Part shown: piece after piece, positions 5,643 through 13,462 of the stretch
How positions within the stretch are numbered: the first letter of the stretch is position 1
How the letters are laid out: each line of letters starts with the position of its first letter
NCBI RefSeq assembly: GCF_000235625.1
Contig: NZ_AGTR01000055.1
Location: 1 to 64,000 of the forward strand
Source: Marinobacter manganoxydans MnI7-9
GTDB lineage: Bacteria; Pseudomonadota; Gammaproteobacteria; Pseudomonadales; Oleiphilaceae
Length of the DNA stretch: 64,000 bases
Direction: 5' to 3'
Notes under the pieces: generated by a model
What the model saw: the letters and a program-made list of their open reading frames with translations, nothing else
Told to the model about the DNA's origin: nothing
Databases searched by the model: none
Position numbers and translations under genes: made by a program

Positions 5643-7787
5643 TCAGTACTTGCCGTAGGTGCCTTCTTTAAGCGCGTCAAACAGGTTGGCGGCGTTGTGG
5701 ATTTCGCCGTCGTACTCTACCTGCTCGTTGCCCTTGAGGGTGACCTTGCTGCCATCGTCCAGGGTGAACTCGTACAATGTGTTCTCGAGGTCTTTTTCCT
5801 TAACCAGTACGCCCTGGAAGGCTTCCGGGTTGAAGCGGAAAGTGGTGCAACCCTTCAGGCCCATGTCGTAGGCGTAGAGGTAAATGTCCTTGAAGTCCTG
5901 GTAGGCGAAGTCTGTCGGAACGTTCGCGGTCTTGGAAATCGAGGAATCTACCCACTTCTGGGCGGCGGCCTGGATGTCCACGTGCTGCGACGGTGTTACG
6001 TCGTCGGAGGTGGTGAAGTAGGCCGGCAGCTTCTTGTCCTCGTCATCGGAGAACGGCATGGCGCCCGGGTTCACCATATGACGATATGCGAGCAGCTCGA
6101 AGGAAAATACGTCTACCTTCTCTTTTGTCTTCCGGCCTTCGCGGATGATGTTACGCGCGTAGTGGTGCGAGAAGCTCGGCTCGATGCCGTTACTGGCGTT
6201 ATTGGCCAGAGACAGGCTGATGGTGCCGGTCGGCGCGATGGAGGTGTGGTGGGTAAAGCGGCCACCTTTCTCGGCCAGTTCTTCCACCAGCTTCGGTTCC
6301 ACGTTGGCAATCTGCTGCATGTACTTGCTGTACTTGGCGTGCAGGATGCGGCCTTTCACCTTGTCGCCCAGTTTGTAGCCGTCTTCAGACAGCTGCGGGC
6401 ACTTGGTGAGCATTTTCGGGGTAATTTCGAACTCGTCGTCCATGATTGGCGCAACGCCTTTTTCTTCGGCCAGGGCGAGGGACTGGCGCCAGCCTTCCAC
6501 GGCCATTTCACGCACGACTTCTTCGGTGAACTGTACGGATTCTGCAGAACCGTAGGGCATGCGCAGCATGGCGAGGGTGGAACCCAGGCCCAGGATGCCC
6601 ATGCCGTGGCGGCGCTTGTAGGTGATTTCGTGGCGCTGCTCGGCCAGCGGCAGGCCGTTGATCTCTACCACGTTGTCCAGCATGCGGGTGAAGATGCCCA
6701 CCACCTTGCGGTACTTCTCGTAGTTGAAGCTGGCCTTGTCGGTGAACGGGTAGTCCACGAACATGGTCAGGTTCACCGAGCCCAGCAGGCAACTGCCGTA
6801 CGGGGGCAGGGGCTGCTCACCGCAGGGGTTGGTGGCGCGGATGTCTTCGCAGAACCAGTTGTTGTTCATCTGGTTGACCTTGTCGATCAGGATGAATCCC
6901 GGCTCGGCGTAGTCGTAGGTGCTGGTCATGATGGTGTCCCAGATGAACTGGGCTTTCAGGGTGCGGTAGATGCGGCAGGCAACCTTGCCTTCCCCGTTCA
7001 CCACGTAGCCTTTCTGTTCGGGGAAATCACGGTATACGAACTGGCTCTCGTCGCTCAGGTCCAGCTTTTCGTCTTCCACTTCCTTCTGGGTAACAGGGAA
7101 GGAGAGGTGCCAGTCGTCGCCGTTGCGTACGGCTTCGATGAAGTCTTCGGTGATCAGCAGCGAAAGGTTGAACTGGCGCAGGCGACCGTCTTCACGCTTG
7201 GCCTGGATGAAATCGATCACGTCCGGATGGTGCACATCGAAGGTGGCCATCTGGGCGCCACGGCGGCCACCGGCAGAGGACACGGTAAAGCACATGCGAT
7301 CGAAGATATCCATGAACGACAGCGGGCCGGAGGTGGTTGCCCCGGCGCCGGCCACATACGCGCCTTTCGGGCGCAGGGTGGAGAATTCATAACCGATACC
7401 ACAACCTGCCTTGAGGGTAAGGCCGGCTTCGTGGTTCTTTTCCAGGATGTCGTTCATGGAGTCCTGAACGGTGCCGGAAACGGTGCAGTTAATGGTGGAG
7501 GTTGCCGGCTTGTGTGCTTCGGCACCCGCATTGGAGGTAATCCGGCCGGCGGGAATGGCGCCGTTCTGCAGGGCCCAGATGAAGTTCTTCATGTGCTGGG
7601 TGCGTACGGATTTGTTTTCCACCTCGGCAAGGGCTTTGGCAACACGTTCGTAGGTTGCGTTGATGTCCTTGTCTACGGGCTCGCCGGTCTTGGTCTTCAA
7701 CTGATATTTACTGTGCCAGATGTCGATCGAGGCTTCCTGCATCGGGATTGTCGTTACCACTGCCTGTGCCTTAGCGTTCATTTCCAC
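5643..7787 (-). CDS. nrdJa: B12-dependent ribonucleotide reductase, catalytic subunit NrdJa
   Basis: The product is 714 residues, the catalytic barrel of a class II (adenosylcobalamin) ribonucleotide reductase, which makes deoxyribonucleotides independently of oxygen. Landmarks are the redox cysteine C101 (STINCTVSG), the catalytic finger loop N320-P-C322-G-E324 with the partner cysteine C333 (PPYGSCLL), GMGILGLGSTLAML, and the substrate-binding PTGTISLSLANNASNG. The usual C-terminal cysteine tail is absent here and supplied by NrdJb. The start at 7787 could also be the ATG two codons later. Two NrdR-box-like sites lie upstream at 7895-7942. Confidence 0.95.
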   Translation of the reverse strand: MEMNAKAQAVVTTIPMQEASIDIWHSKYQLKTKTGEPVDKDINATYERVAKALAEVENKSVRTQHMKNFIWALQNGAIPAGRITSNAGAEAHKPATSTINCTVSGTVQDSMNDILEKNHEAGLTLKAGCGIGYEFSTLRPKGAYVAGAGATTSGPLSFMDIFDRMCFTVSSAGGRRGAQMATFDVHHPDVIDFIQAKREDGRLRQFNLSLLITEDFIEAVRNGDDWHLSFPVTQKEVEDEKLDLSDESQFVYRDFPEQKGYVVNGEGKVACRIYRTLKAQFIWDTIMTSTYDYAEPGFILIDKVNQMNNNWFCEDIRATNPCGEQPLPPYGSCLLGSVNLTMFVDYPFTDKASFNYEKYRKVVGIFTRMLDNVVEINGLPLAEQRHEITYKRRHGMGILGLGSTLAMLRMPYGSAESVQFTEEVVREMAVEGWRQSLALAEEKGVAPIMDDEFEITPKMLTKCPQLSEDGYKLGDKVKGRILHAKYSKYMQQIANVEPKLVEELAEKGGRFTHHTSIAPTGTISLSLANNASNGIEPSFSHHYARNIIREGRKTKEKVDVFSFELLAYRHMVNPGAMPFSDDEDKKLPAYFTTSDDVTPSQHVDIQAAAQKWVDSSISKTANVPTDFAYQDFKDIYLYAYDMGLKGCTTFRFNPEAFQGVLVKEKDLENTLYEFTLDDGSKVTLKGNEQVEYDGEIHNAANLFDALKEGTYGKY

Positions 7788-7894
7788 CCTCTGTCTTCCG
7801 GTATGTCTTCTTTTGATGGCGCCAGTCCTTATACCGGCGGCGCCATACCCCTTGAGAATCGTCTGATTGGCCTTGGGCCTGTTTTCTTTTTAAA

Positions 7895-7942
7895 CACTAT
7901 ATATGGGCTGAATCTGAAACGAGTATAACAGGATATAGTGTT
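7895..7942 (-). promoter_or_regulatory. Tandem NrdR boxes upstream of nrdJa
   Basis: Two sites resemble the NrdR consensus ACACWATATATWGTGT: ACACTATATATGGG (about 7895-7908) and ACAGGATATAGTGT (about 7928-7941). One matches best in its left half and the other in its right half. Their centres are roughly 32-33 bases apart, about three helical turns, the usual arrangement for this repressor of ribonucleotide reductase genes. Confidence 0.75.
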
Positions 7943-8152
7943 CTGTGAATAAGAACGCAACTATTGATAGACGCTTCGGGGCAAAGAAAATCAATCAAAA
8001 CCGACTTGAATCCGGGAAATTTTTTCTAAAACAGCGGTTTGGGGCTAAAGGTTCAAAACCACTACATGTTGTGGTTTTGTGAGGATGTGGTGTCAATAGC
8101 GAATTGTGCGATTCCGGTCGAAAAGTCACAAAAACAAGCGGGCCCGGAGGGG

Positions 8153-8182
8153 AAACGGGGGCCAGTCTGGCCCCGTTTTTTT
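8153..8182. terminator. Terminator hairpin after the ABC importer operon
   Basis: The stem AAACGGGG...CCCCGTTT encloses GCCAGTCTGGC. A run of seven T follows on the plus strand and a weaker T run on the minus strand, so it may serve both directions. It lies directly after the stop codon at 8184. Confidence 0.65.
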
Positions 8183-8183
8183 A

Positions 8184-8978
8184 TCAGCCCAGCAACAGGC
8201 TGTCGTCGTCCACTTCCAGCCCACGCTGCTTTTCAAACAGCCCGAGCAGATCCTTCACTTCCAGACCTTCCCGATCTTTGCCTACGATATCGAATACCAC
8301 CTGGCCCTGGTGCAGCATTACCGTGCGGCTGCCGACTTCCAGTGCCTGCTTCATGCTGTGGGTTACCATCAGTGCCGTGAGCTTCTGCTCTTCGATGATC
8401 TTGGTGGTGAGTTCCAGCACGAATGCAGCGGTTTTCGGGTCCAGCGCGGCCGTGTGTTCGTCCAGCAGCAGGATGCTCGAGGGCGTTAGGCTCGCCATCA
8501 GCAGGCTCACGGCCTGGCGCTGACCCCCGGAGAGCAGGCCCATCTTGTCGCCAAGACGTTTTTCCAGGCCCAGATTCAGGGACGAAAGGCTGTCCCTGAA
8601 TTTTTCCATGTACTGCTTCTTCACGGCGCTGGTGAGGCCGCGGCGTTGGCCACGTTTGATGGCCAGGGCGAGGTTTTCCTCGATGCTGAGGCCCTCGCAG
8701 GTACCGGCCAGTGGGTCCTGGAATACCCGGGCAACACGGCCGGCCCGTTTGTGGGTCGGCAGTTTGGTGACGTCCAGGTTGTCCACGATGATCTGGCCGC
8801 TGTCTACCAGCACTTCGCCGGCGAGGGCATTCAGAAAGGTGGATTTGCCGGCGCCGTTGCTGCCTATCACGGTGACGAACTCACCCTGGTTAACGGTCAG
8901 GCTCATACCCCGAAGGGCCGGGTTTTCCAGCGGTGTGCCCCTGCCAAAGGTAAGCCGGAGATCGGTTGCACTGATCAT
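8184..8978 (-). CDS. ABC transporter ATP-binding protein (partner of ABC_sub_bind system)
   Basis: The product is 264 residues with a Walker A motif GSNGAGKST (about residues 39-47), the signature LLSGGQRQAV (about 148-157), Walker B SILLLDEHTAALDP and the switch histidine in MVTHSMKQ. It lies 9 bases downstream of the permease gene and has a strong AAGGAGG ribosome binding site. With 8988-9890 and 9957-10931 it forms a complete importer of the TrpXYZ type. The ligand cannot be read from the sequence; relatives have been linked to aromatic amino acids. Confidence 0.9.
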   Translation of the reverse strand: MISATDLRLTFGRGTPLENPALRGMSLTVNQGEFVTVIGSNGAGKSTFLNALAGEVLVDSGQIIVDNLDVTKLPTHKRAGRVARVFQDPLAGTCEGLSIEENLALAIKRGQRRGLTSAVKKQYMEKFRDSLSSLNLGLEKRLGDKMGLLSGGQRQAVSLLMASLTPSSILLLDEHTAALDPKTAAFVLELTTKIIEEQKLTALMVTHSMKQALEVGSRTVMLHQGQVVFDIVGKDREGLEVKDLLGLFEKQRGLEVDDDSLLLG

Positions 8979-8987
8979 GTCGCCTCC

Positions 8988-9890
8988 TTAGGCCTTGCTA
9001 CGGGAAAGTTTGCCGGCAATGGATGAACGTACGCCGGGCAAAACGATGGCCAGGGTAACCAGAACCGCGGTAATCAGGTTCAGATCCTGGGCCTGCAGTC
9101 CCAGGAAATCCGCATTCAGAGCGAAGGCAATGGCCAGTCGGTAGATGATTGCGCCCACCACGCACGCGATGAGCGCGCGTACCACGGTCGAGGGAGTCAC
9201 CACGGCTTCACCGCCAATCAGGGAGGCAAGGCCAATGACGATCACCCCTACGCCCATGGTAACATCGGCTGCACCCTGGCTCTGGGCAAAGAGCGCACCG
9301 GCAAGTCCGACAAGGCCGTTGGAAACGGCAACGCCGAGAACAATCATGGCGCCGGTGGCGATGCCCTGTGCCCGGGCCATTCTGGCGTTGGCGCCAGTGG
9401 CTCGCATGGCCAGACCGGTTTCGGATTTCATGAAACGCCACAGCAGGATAAGGGCAACAAAGACCACAATAACGAACAGAAGCACCGGTACCTGATGGTA
9501 GGCCAGATCCAGGTCGTACCAGGGCGTCAGCACGGTTTCTTCGGTCAGCAGGGCCACGTTCGGGCGGCCCATGATGCGCAGGTTGACTGAATAGAGCGCA
9601 ATCATGGTCAGGATCGAGGCAAGCAGATTAAGAATGTTGAGTTTCACATTCAGCAGTGCTGTTACCGCGCCTGCGGCCATGCCGGCCATGACGGCACAGC
9701 CTGTGGCTAACCACGGGTTCCAGCCTTCAATGATCAGTACGGCGGCAACGGCAGCACCGAGGGGAAAGCTGCCATCTACAGTGAGATCCGGGAAATCCAG
9801 CACCCGGAAGGAGAGGTAGATGCCGAAGGCGACCAGGCCGTAGATCAGTCCGGTCTCAATGGCACCATAAAGAGCGATGTTACTCAGCAT
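8988..9890 (-). CDS. ABC transporter permease (branched-chain/ribose type)
   Basis: The product is 300 residues and very hydrophobic, with about eight to nine membrane spans. It belongs to the BPD_transp_2 class (LivH/RbsC-like), as shown by FRVLDFPDLTVDGSFPLGAA near the N-terminus and AQGAADVTMGVGVIVIGLASLIGGEAV near residues 205-230. It is the middle gene of a three-gene importer, 66 bases after the binding protein. The hairpin in that gap may lower its expression relative to the binding protein. Confidence 0.9.
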   Translation of the reverse strand: MLSNIALYGAIETGLIYGLVAFGIYLSFRVLDFPDLTVDGSFPLGAAVAAVLIIEGWNPWLATGCAVMAGMAAGAVTALLNVKLNILNLLASILTMIALYSVNLRIMGRPNVALLTEETVLTPWYDLDLAYHQVPVLLFVIVVFVALILLWRFMKSETGLAMRATGANARMARAQGIATGAMIVLGVAVSNGLVGLAGALFAQSQGAADVTMGVGVIVIGLASLIGGEAVVTPSTVVRALIACVVGAIIYRLAIAFALNADFLGLQAQDLNLITAVLVTLAIVLPGVRSSIAGKLSRSKA

Positions 9891-9912
9891 GGTCGGGTAT
9901 CACCAATGATAA

Positions 9913-9944
9913 AACGGGCAGCCCCTCGTGAGGGCCGCCCGTTG
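9913..9944 (-). terminator. Stem-loop between binding-protein and permease genes
   Basis: The minus strand reads AACGGGC-GGCCCTC-ACG-AGGGGCT-GCCCGTT with one mismatch and a bulge, followed by TTATC. It probably acts as a partial terminator or 3'-end stabiliser, so the solute-binding gene would be expressed above the permease and ATPase. Confidence 0.6.
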
Positions 9945-9956
9945 GGTTCAGGGGGA

Positions 9957-10931
9957 TTACTTGGCGCTGTCGATCACTTTCTTCGCGTCTGCGATTACAT
10001 CATCTGACAGGGTGATGCCCATGCGCTCTGCGGCGGCCGGGTTCACGAACAGGTCCAGCTTCTCCATGGTTTCAACCGCCATTTCGCCGGGTTTCTCGCC
10101 ATTCAATACCCGGGCAACCATCACGCCGGTCTGGCGGCCATGGTCGTAGTAATCAAACCCGAGTGCTGCAACGGCACCGCGCTCAACGGTAGCGGTGTCT
10201 GCCGCGAATACCGGAATGCTGGCGCGCTCACCAACAGAGATGACGGCTTCGGCAGCACTGATCACGGTATTGTCTGTGGTCAGGTAGATGGCGTCTGCTT
10301 TACCCACCAGGGAGCGGGCCGCGCCCAGAACCTCGGAAGTTTTGGTGGCAGCACCTTTTACCAGTTCAAGGCCACGCGCCGCGAGGCGCTCTTCGAGCAG
10401 TTCCACCAGGGAGACGGCATTGGCTTCGCCCGGGTTGTACACCGTGCCAATGCGTTTGGCATCGGGCATTACGCGCTGCAGCATGTCCAGGTGTTTGTCG
10501 ATGGGCAGCATGTCGCTTACGCCGGTAATGTTGGCGCCAGGCGCCTCCAGATTACTTACCAGCTTGGCGCCAAGCGGGTCGGTCACAGCGGAGAAAATCA
10601 CCGGTGTATTGCGGGCCGCAGCGGCAACGGTTTGCGCGGAAGGCGTTGCAATCGCCACGATCACGTCGGGACTCTCACCAACGAATTTGCGAGCAATCTG
10701 GGAAGCAATGGCAGAGTTGCCCTGGGCACTTTCGTGCATCACTTCGAGGTTGTCGCCCTCTTTGAAGCCGCGCTCGGCGAGTTCATCTTTTATGCCCTGG
10801 TAGACGGCGTCCAGTGCCGGGTGTTCCACAATCTGTGTGATGGCTACAACGCGGGGTTCCTGTGCCTGAACAAGTGTTGCCAGCGCCAGCAGGGTGGCAC
10901 CGAACAGGGTGCGCAGGGTTGTCTTGGCCAT
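9957..10931 (-). CDS. ABC transporter substrate-binding protein (ABC_sub_bind family)
   Basis: The chosen start is the ATG at 10931 with GGAG upstream, giving about 324 residues. The frame is open 39 codons further up, but that stretch does not look coding. The N-terminus MAKTTLRTLFGATLLALATLVQAQ is a signal peptide. The mature part has the PF04392-type pattern: VVAITQIVEHPALDAVYQGI, IAKFVGESPDVIVAIATPSA, TPVIFSAVTDPLGAKLV and IYLTTDNTV. It is the first gene of the operon. The ligand is unknown. Confidence 0.9.
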   Translation of the reverse strand: MAKTTLRTLFGATLLALATLVQAQEPRVVAITQIVEHPALDAVYQGIKDELAERGFKEGDNLEVMHESAQGNSAIASQIARKFVGESPDVIVAIATPSAQTVAAAARNTPVIFSAVTDPLGAKLVSNLEAPGANITGVSDMLPIDKHLDMLQRVMPDAKRIGTVYNPGEANAVSLVELLEERLAARGLELVKGAATKTSEVLGAARSLVGKADAIYLTTDNTVISAAEAVISVGERASIPVFAADTATVERGAVAALGFDYYDHGRQTGVMVARVLNGEKPGEMAVETMEKLDLFVNPAAAERMGITLSDDVIADAKKVIDSAK

Positions 10932-11172
10932 ATGCCCATCTCCGGGTAGGTTAACTGATATGTTGCGAATCTGAAGGGGCGGAAGTTTACCACAGGCAAG
11001 GGGTTCAAGGGGTAGGGGATGTTGCCGGTGGCGGCGTTTTGGTTGCAATAGATGCAGTTGGAAATTATTTTGCTTGTGTCACGTTTTGACCGCTCATACT
11101 ATGTTGAAATACCCTACGAAAGTCTAATAATAAATCATCTATAACTCGAATAACGAACTGCAAGGAAGGTCC

Positions 11173-12840
11173 ATGGACACAACAAACAAGCTTCCCCTGG
11201 ATATGGTTGATCACTGGGAGAAGGCCAAGGCGAACTCCGTATACATGACCCAGCCCATTGGCGACGGCAAAACCGTCGACTACACCTGGGGTCGGGCGGT
11301 GGATGAGGCGCGGCGCATGGCGTCTTACCTCAAATCGCTGAATCTCCCCGAAAAGAGCCGCATCGGCCTGATCTCCAAGAACTGCGCCCACTGGATCATG
11401 ACCGACTGGGCCATCTGGATGGCCGGTCACATTTCCGTTCCGCTGTATCCCACCCTGAATGCCGACACCGTTAACTACATCCTGAACCACGCCGAGTGCG
11501 AGGTGGTGTTTGTCGGCAAGCTGGACGACTGGGACATGATGAAACCGGGCGTGCCGGAATCCGTGCGTTGCATCTCCTTCCCGCTGAGCCCTCCCAATGA
11601 TTTCGAAACCTGGGACGATATCGTCGCCAAGTATCCGCCTCTGGAAGAAAATGTTAAGCGTGATGCCGACGAACTGGCCACCATCGTTTACACCTCAGGC
11701 AGCACCGGTAAACCCAAGGGCGTCATGCTCAGCTTTTACAACATGGCCTATGCGGCAGAGGGCGGCATGGAGGTACTCGGTGTGAGCTCCGAGGAGCGCA
11801 TGTTGTCGTACCTCCCGCTGGCTCACGTGTTCGAGCGTACCTTTGTTGAGCTGGCCTCGCTCTATGCGGGTTTCCACCTGTATTTTGCAGAATCTCTGGA
11901 CACCTTCGTGCAGGATTTGCAGCGTGCGCAGCCAACGCTGTTCCTCTCGGTACCGCGCCTGTGGGTGAAATTCCAGCACGGTGTGCTCCAGAAGCTGCCG
12001 AAGAAGAAGCTGGACCGGCTGCTGAAGATTCCGGTGGTCAACAAACTGATCAAGAAGAAAATCCTGAAGGGCCTTGGTCTGGACAAGGTCAAGCTGGCAG
12101 GCAGTGGCTCAGCCCCCCTCGCGAGCGACGTTCTGGACTGGTACCGCAACCTCGGCCTCGAGTTGCTTGAGGGCTATGGCATGTCTGAAAACTTTGCCTA
12201 CTCCCACATGAGCAAGCCAGGGCGCTCAAGAACCGGTTACGTTGGTGAGTCCGCGCCGGGGGTTGAAACCCGCATCAGCCCGGAGGGAGAGATTCAGATC
12301 AAGAGCCCGGCCACCATGATGGGCTACTACAAGGACGAAGAGAAAACCCGGGAGACCTTCACCGAGGATGGCTTCCTGAAGACTGGCGACAAGGGTGAAA
12401 TTGATGAGATGGGCCGGCTCAAGATCACCGGTCGCATCAAGGAAATCTTCAAGACCAGCAAGGGCAAGTATATTGCGCCTGCACCCATTGAGAACCGTCT
12501 GATGTCCCACGATGCCATCGAGATGGTGTGTGTCTCCGGTGGCAATCAGACCCAGCCCCACGCGCTGGTGATGCTGGCCGAGGAGTCCCGGCCGAAAATG
12601 GCGGATGAAGCCTTCCGTAAGGAAATCGAAGAAAGCTTCAAGAAGCTGATTGCCGATGTGAACAAGACCGTGGATCCGCACGAACAGCTGGCGTTCATCA
12701 CCGTAATGAGCGACGAGTGGTCGATCGAGAACAGCTTCCTCACGCCGACCATGAAGCTCAAGCGCAACGTGGTTGAGGATGCGTATCAGGAGCAAGTGGA
12801 CAACTGGTATGCACAGCGTCAGCCGGTTATCTGGCAGTAA
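11173..12840 (+). CDS. AMP-binding long-chain acyl-CoA synthetase-like protein
   Basis: The product is 555 residues of the ANL (acyl-CoA synthetase) family, which activates carboxylic acids to acyl-AMP and then acyl-CoA. Motifs seen are the P-loop IVYTSGSTGKPKGVML (about 170-185), the acid-recognition EGYGMSEN (about 333-340), KTGDKGEIDEMGRLKITGR (A8 hinge) and FKTSKGKYIAP near the catalytic lysine region. The C-terminal domain looks shorter or diverged compared with FadD. It starts at an ATG with AAGGAAGG upstream and ends at a clear terminator. The exact substrate is uncertain; a fatty acid is most likely. Confidence 0.88.
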   Translation: MDTTNKLPLDMVDHWEKAKANSVYMTQPIGDGKTVDYTWGRAVDEARRMASYLKSLNLPEKSRIGLISKNCAHWIMTDWAIWMAGHISVPLYPTLNADTVNYILNHAECEVVFVGKLDDWDMMKPGVPESVRCISFPLSPPNDFETWDDIVAKYPPLEENVKRDADELATIVYTSGSTGKPKGVMLSFYNMAYAAEGGMEVLGVSSEERMLSYLPLAHVFERTFVELASLYAGFHLYFAESLDTFVQDLQRAQPTLFLSVPRLWVKFQHGVLQKLPKKKLDRLLKIPVVNKLIKKKILKGLGLDKVKLAGSGSAPLASDVLDWYRNLGLELLEGYGMSENFAYSHMSKPGRSRTGYVGESAPGVETRISPEGEIQIKSPATMMGYYKDEEKTRETFTEDGFLKTGDKGEIDEMGRLKITGRIKEIFKTSKGKYIAPAPIENRLMSHDAIEMVCVSGGNQTQPHALVMLAEESRPKMADEAFRKEIEESFKKLIADVNKTVDPHEQLAFITVMSDEWSIENSFLTPTMKLKRNVVEDAYQEQVDNWYAQRQPVIWQ

Positions 12841-12868
12841 AACGCCCGATTCGAAATGAAGATGTTAT

Positions 12869-12893
12869 AGCCCGGCTCTGCCGGGCTTTTTTT
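12869..12893 (+). terminator. Rho-independent terminator
   Basis: AGCCCGG-CTCTG-CCGGGCT is followed by a T run, directly after the acyl-CoA synthetase-like gene. Confidence 0.9.
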
Positions 12894-12971
12894 GCCGGAA
12901 GAAAACCGACGTAAGTCGCATAGGGAAAAGGAGAAAGCGGGCCTAAACTGGATGAATATCAGGAGGATGTT

Positions 12972-13457
12972 ATGAGCCAGTTGTCCCTTTTCCAGAAGCG
13001 TATCCAGGACGAAATTCCCCTTTCCCGGGCGTTGGGGATTCAATTGCATTCCTGGGATGGCCATTCGCTGCTGCTCAGTGCGCCGCTGGAACCCAACAAG
13101 AACCACCAGGGTACGGGGTTCGGAGGCAGCGTGTACTCTGCGGCGGTTACTGCGGCCTGGGGCCTGACTGAATTGGCACTATGGGATCTTGGCTTAAAGG
13201 GCAATGTGGTGGTGCAGAGCGGGAATATCGACTACCTCGAGCCCGTGTCTTCCGATTTCTATGTGATCTGCCGCCTGCCCGGTGAGGAGGTACCGGAACG
13301 TTTTCGCAAAAGTCTGGCCCGGCATGGCAAGGGACGGCTGGATCTGACGGCAGAGGTTTTTTGCGGCGAACCAAACACAATGCCTGAGGGGGATCCTGTG
13401 GCGGTTTTCCAGGGGCGGTTCGTGGTTCAGGATGTGAAATCCCGGGTAACGTTCTGA
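12972..13457 (+). CDS. YiiD C-terminal-like thioesterase
   Basis: The product is 161 residues with a single hot-dog-fold domain of the YiiD_C type (PF09500). Characteristic parts are HQGTGFGGSVYSAAVTAAWG (about 38-57, the hot-dog helix region) and NVVVQSGNIDYLEPVSSDF. In other bacteria this domain can be fused to an acetyltransferase; here it stands alone. The start has AGGAGG 8 bases upstream. The gene ends 6 bases before the convergent permease gene. The substrate is unknown; an acyl-CoA or acyl-ACP is probable. Confidence 0.85.
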   Translation: MSQLSLFQKRIQDEIPLSRALGIQLHSWDGHSLLLSAPLEPNKNHQGTGFGGSVYSAAVTAAWGLTELALWDLGLKGNVVVQSGNIDYLEPVSSDFYVICRLPGEEVPERFRKSLARHGKGRLDLTAEVFCGEPNTMPEGDPVAVFQGRFVVQDVKSRVTF

Positions 13458-13462
13458 GCTGG

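Larger units (their letters stand above)
7788..8183. other. Intergenic region between nrdJa and the ABC importer operon (396 bases)
   Basis: No gene is supported here. It holds the NrdR-type boxes of nrdJab (7895-7942), an inverted repeat with 9-base perfect arms CAAAACCAC/GTGGTTTTG (8054-8062 and 8071-8079) of unknown role, and a terminator hairpin near 8153-8182. No B12 riboswitch was recognised by eye. Confidence 0.6.

Noticed and set aside
4905-7928. A 1007-codon open frame on the plus strand
   Set aside because: It is the antisense shadow of nrdJb and nrdJa. The minus strand encodes recognisable family motifs throughout, while the plus-strand product resembles nothing.
10140-10949. A 269-codon plus-strand frame opposite the ABC binding protein
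   Set aside because: The minus strand has a signal peptide and family motifs; the plus frame is a shadow in GC-rich coding sequence.
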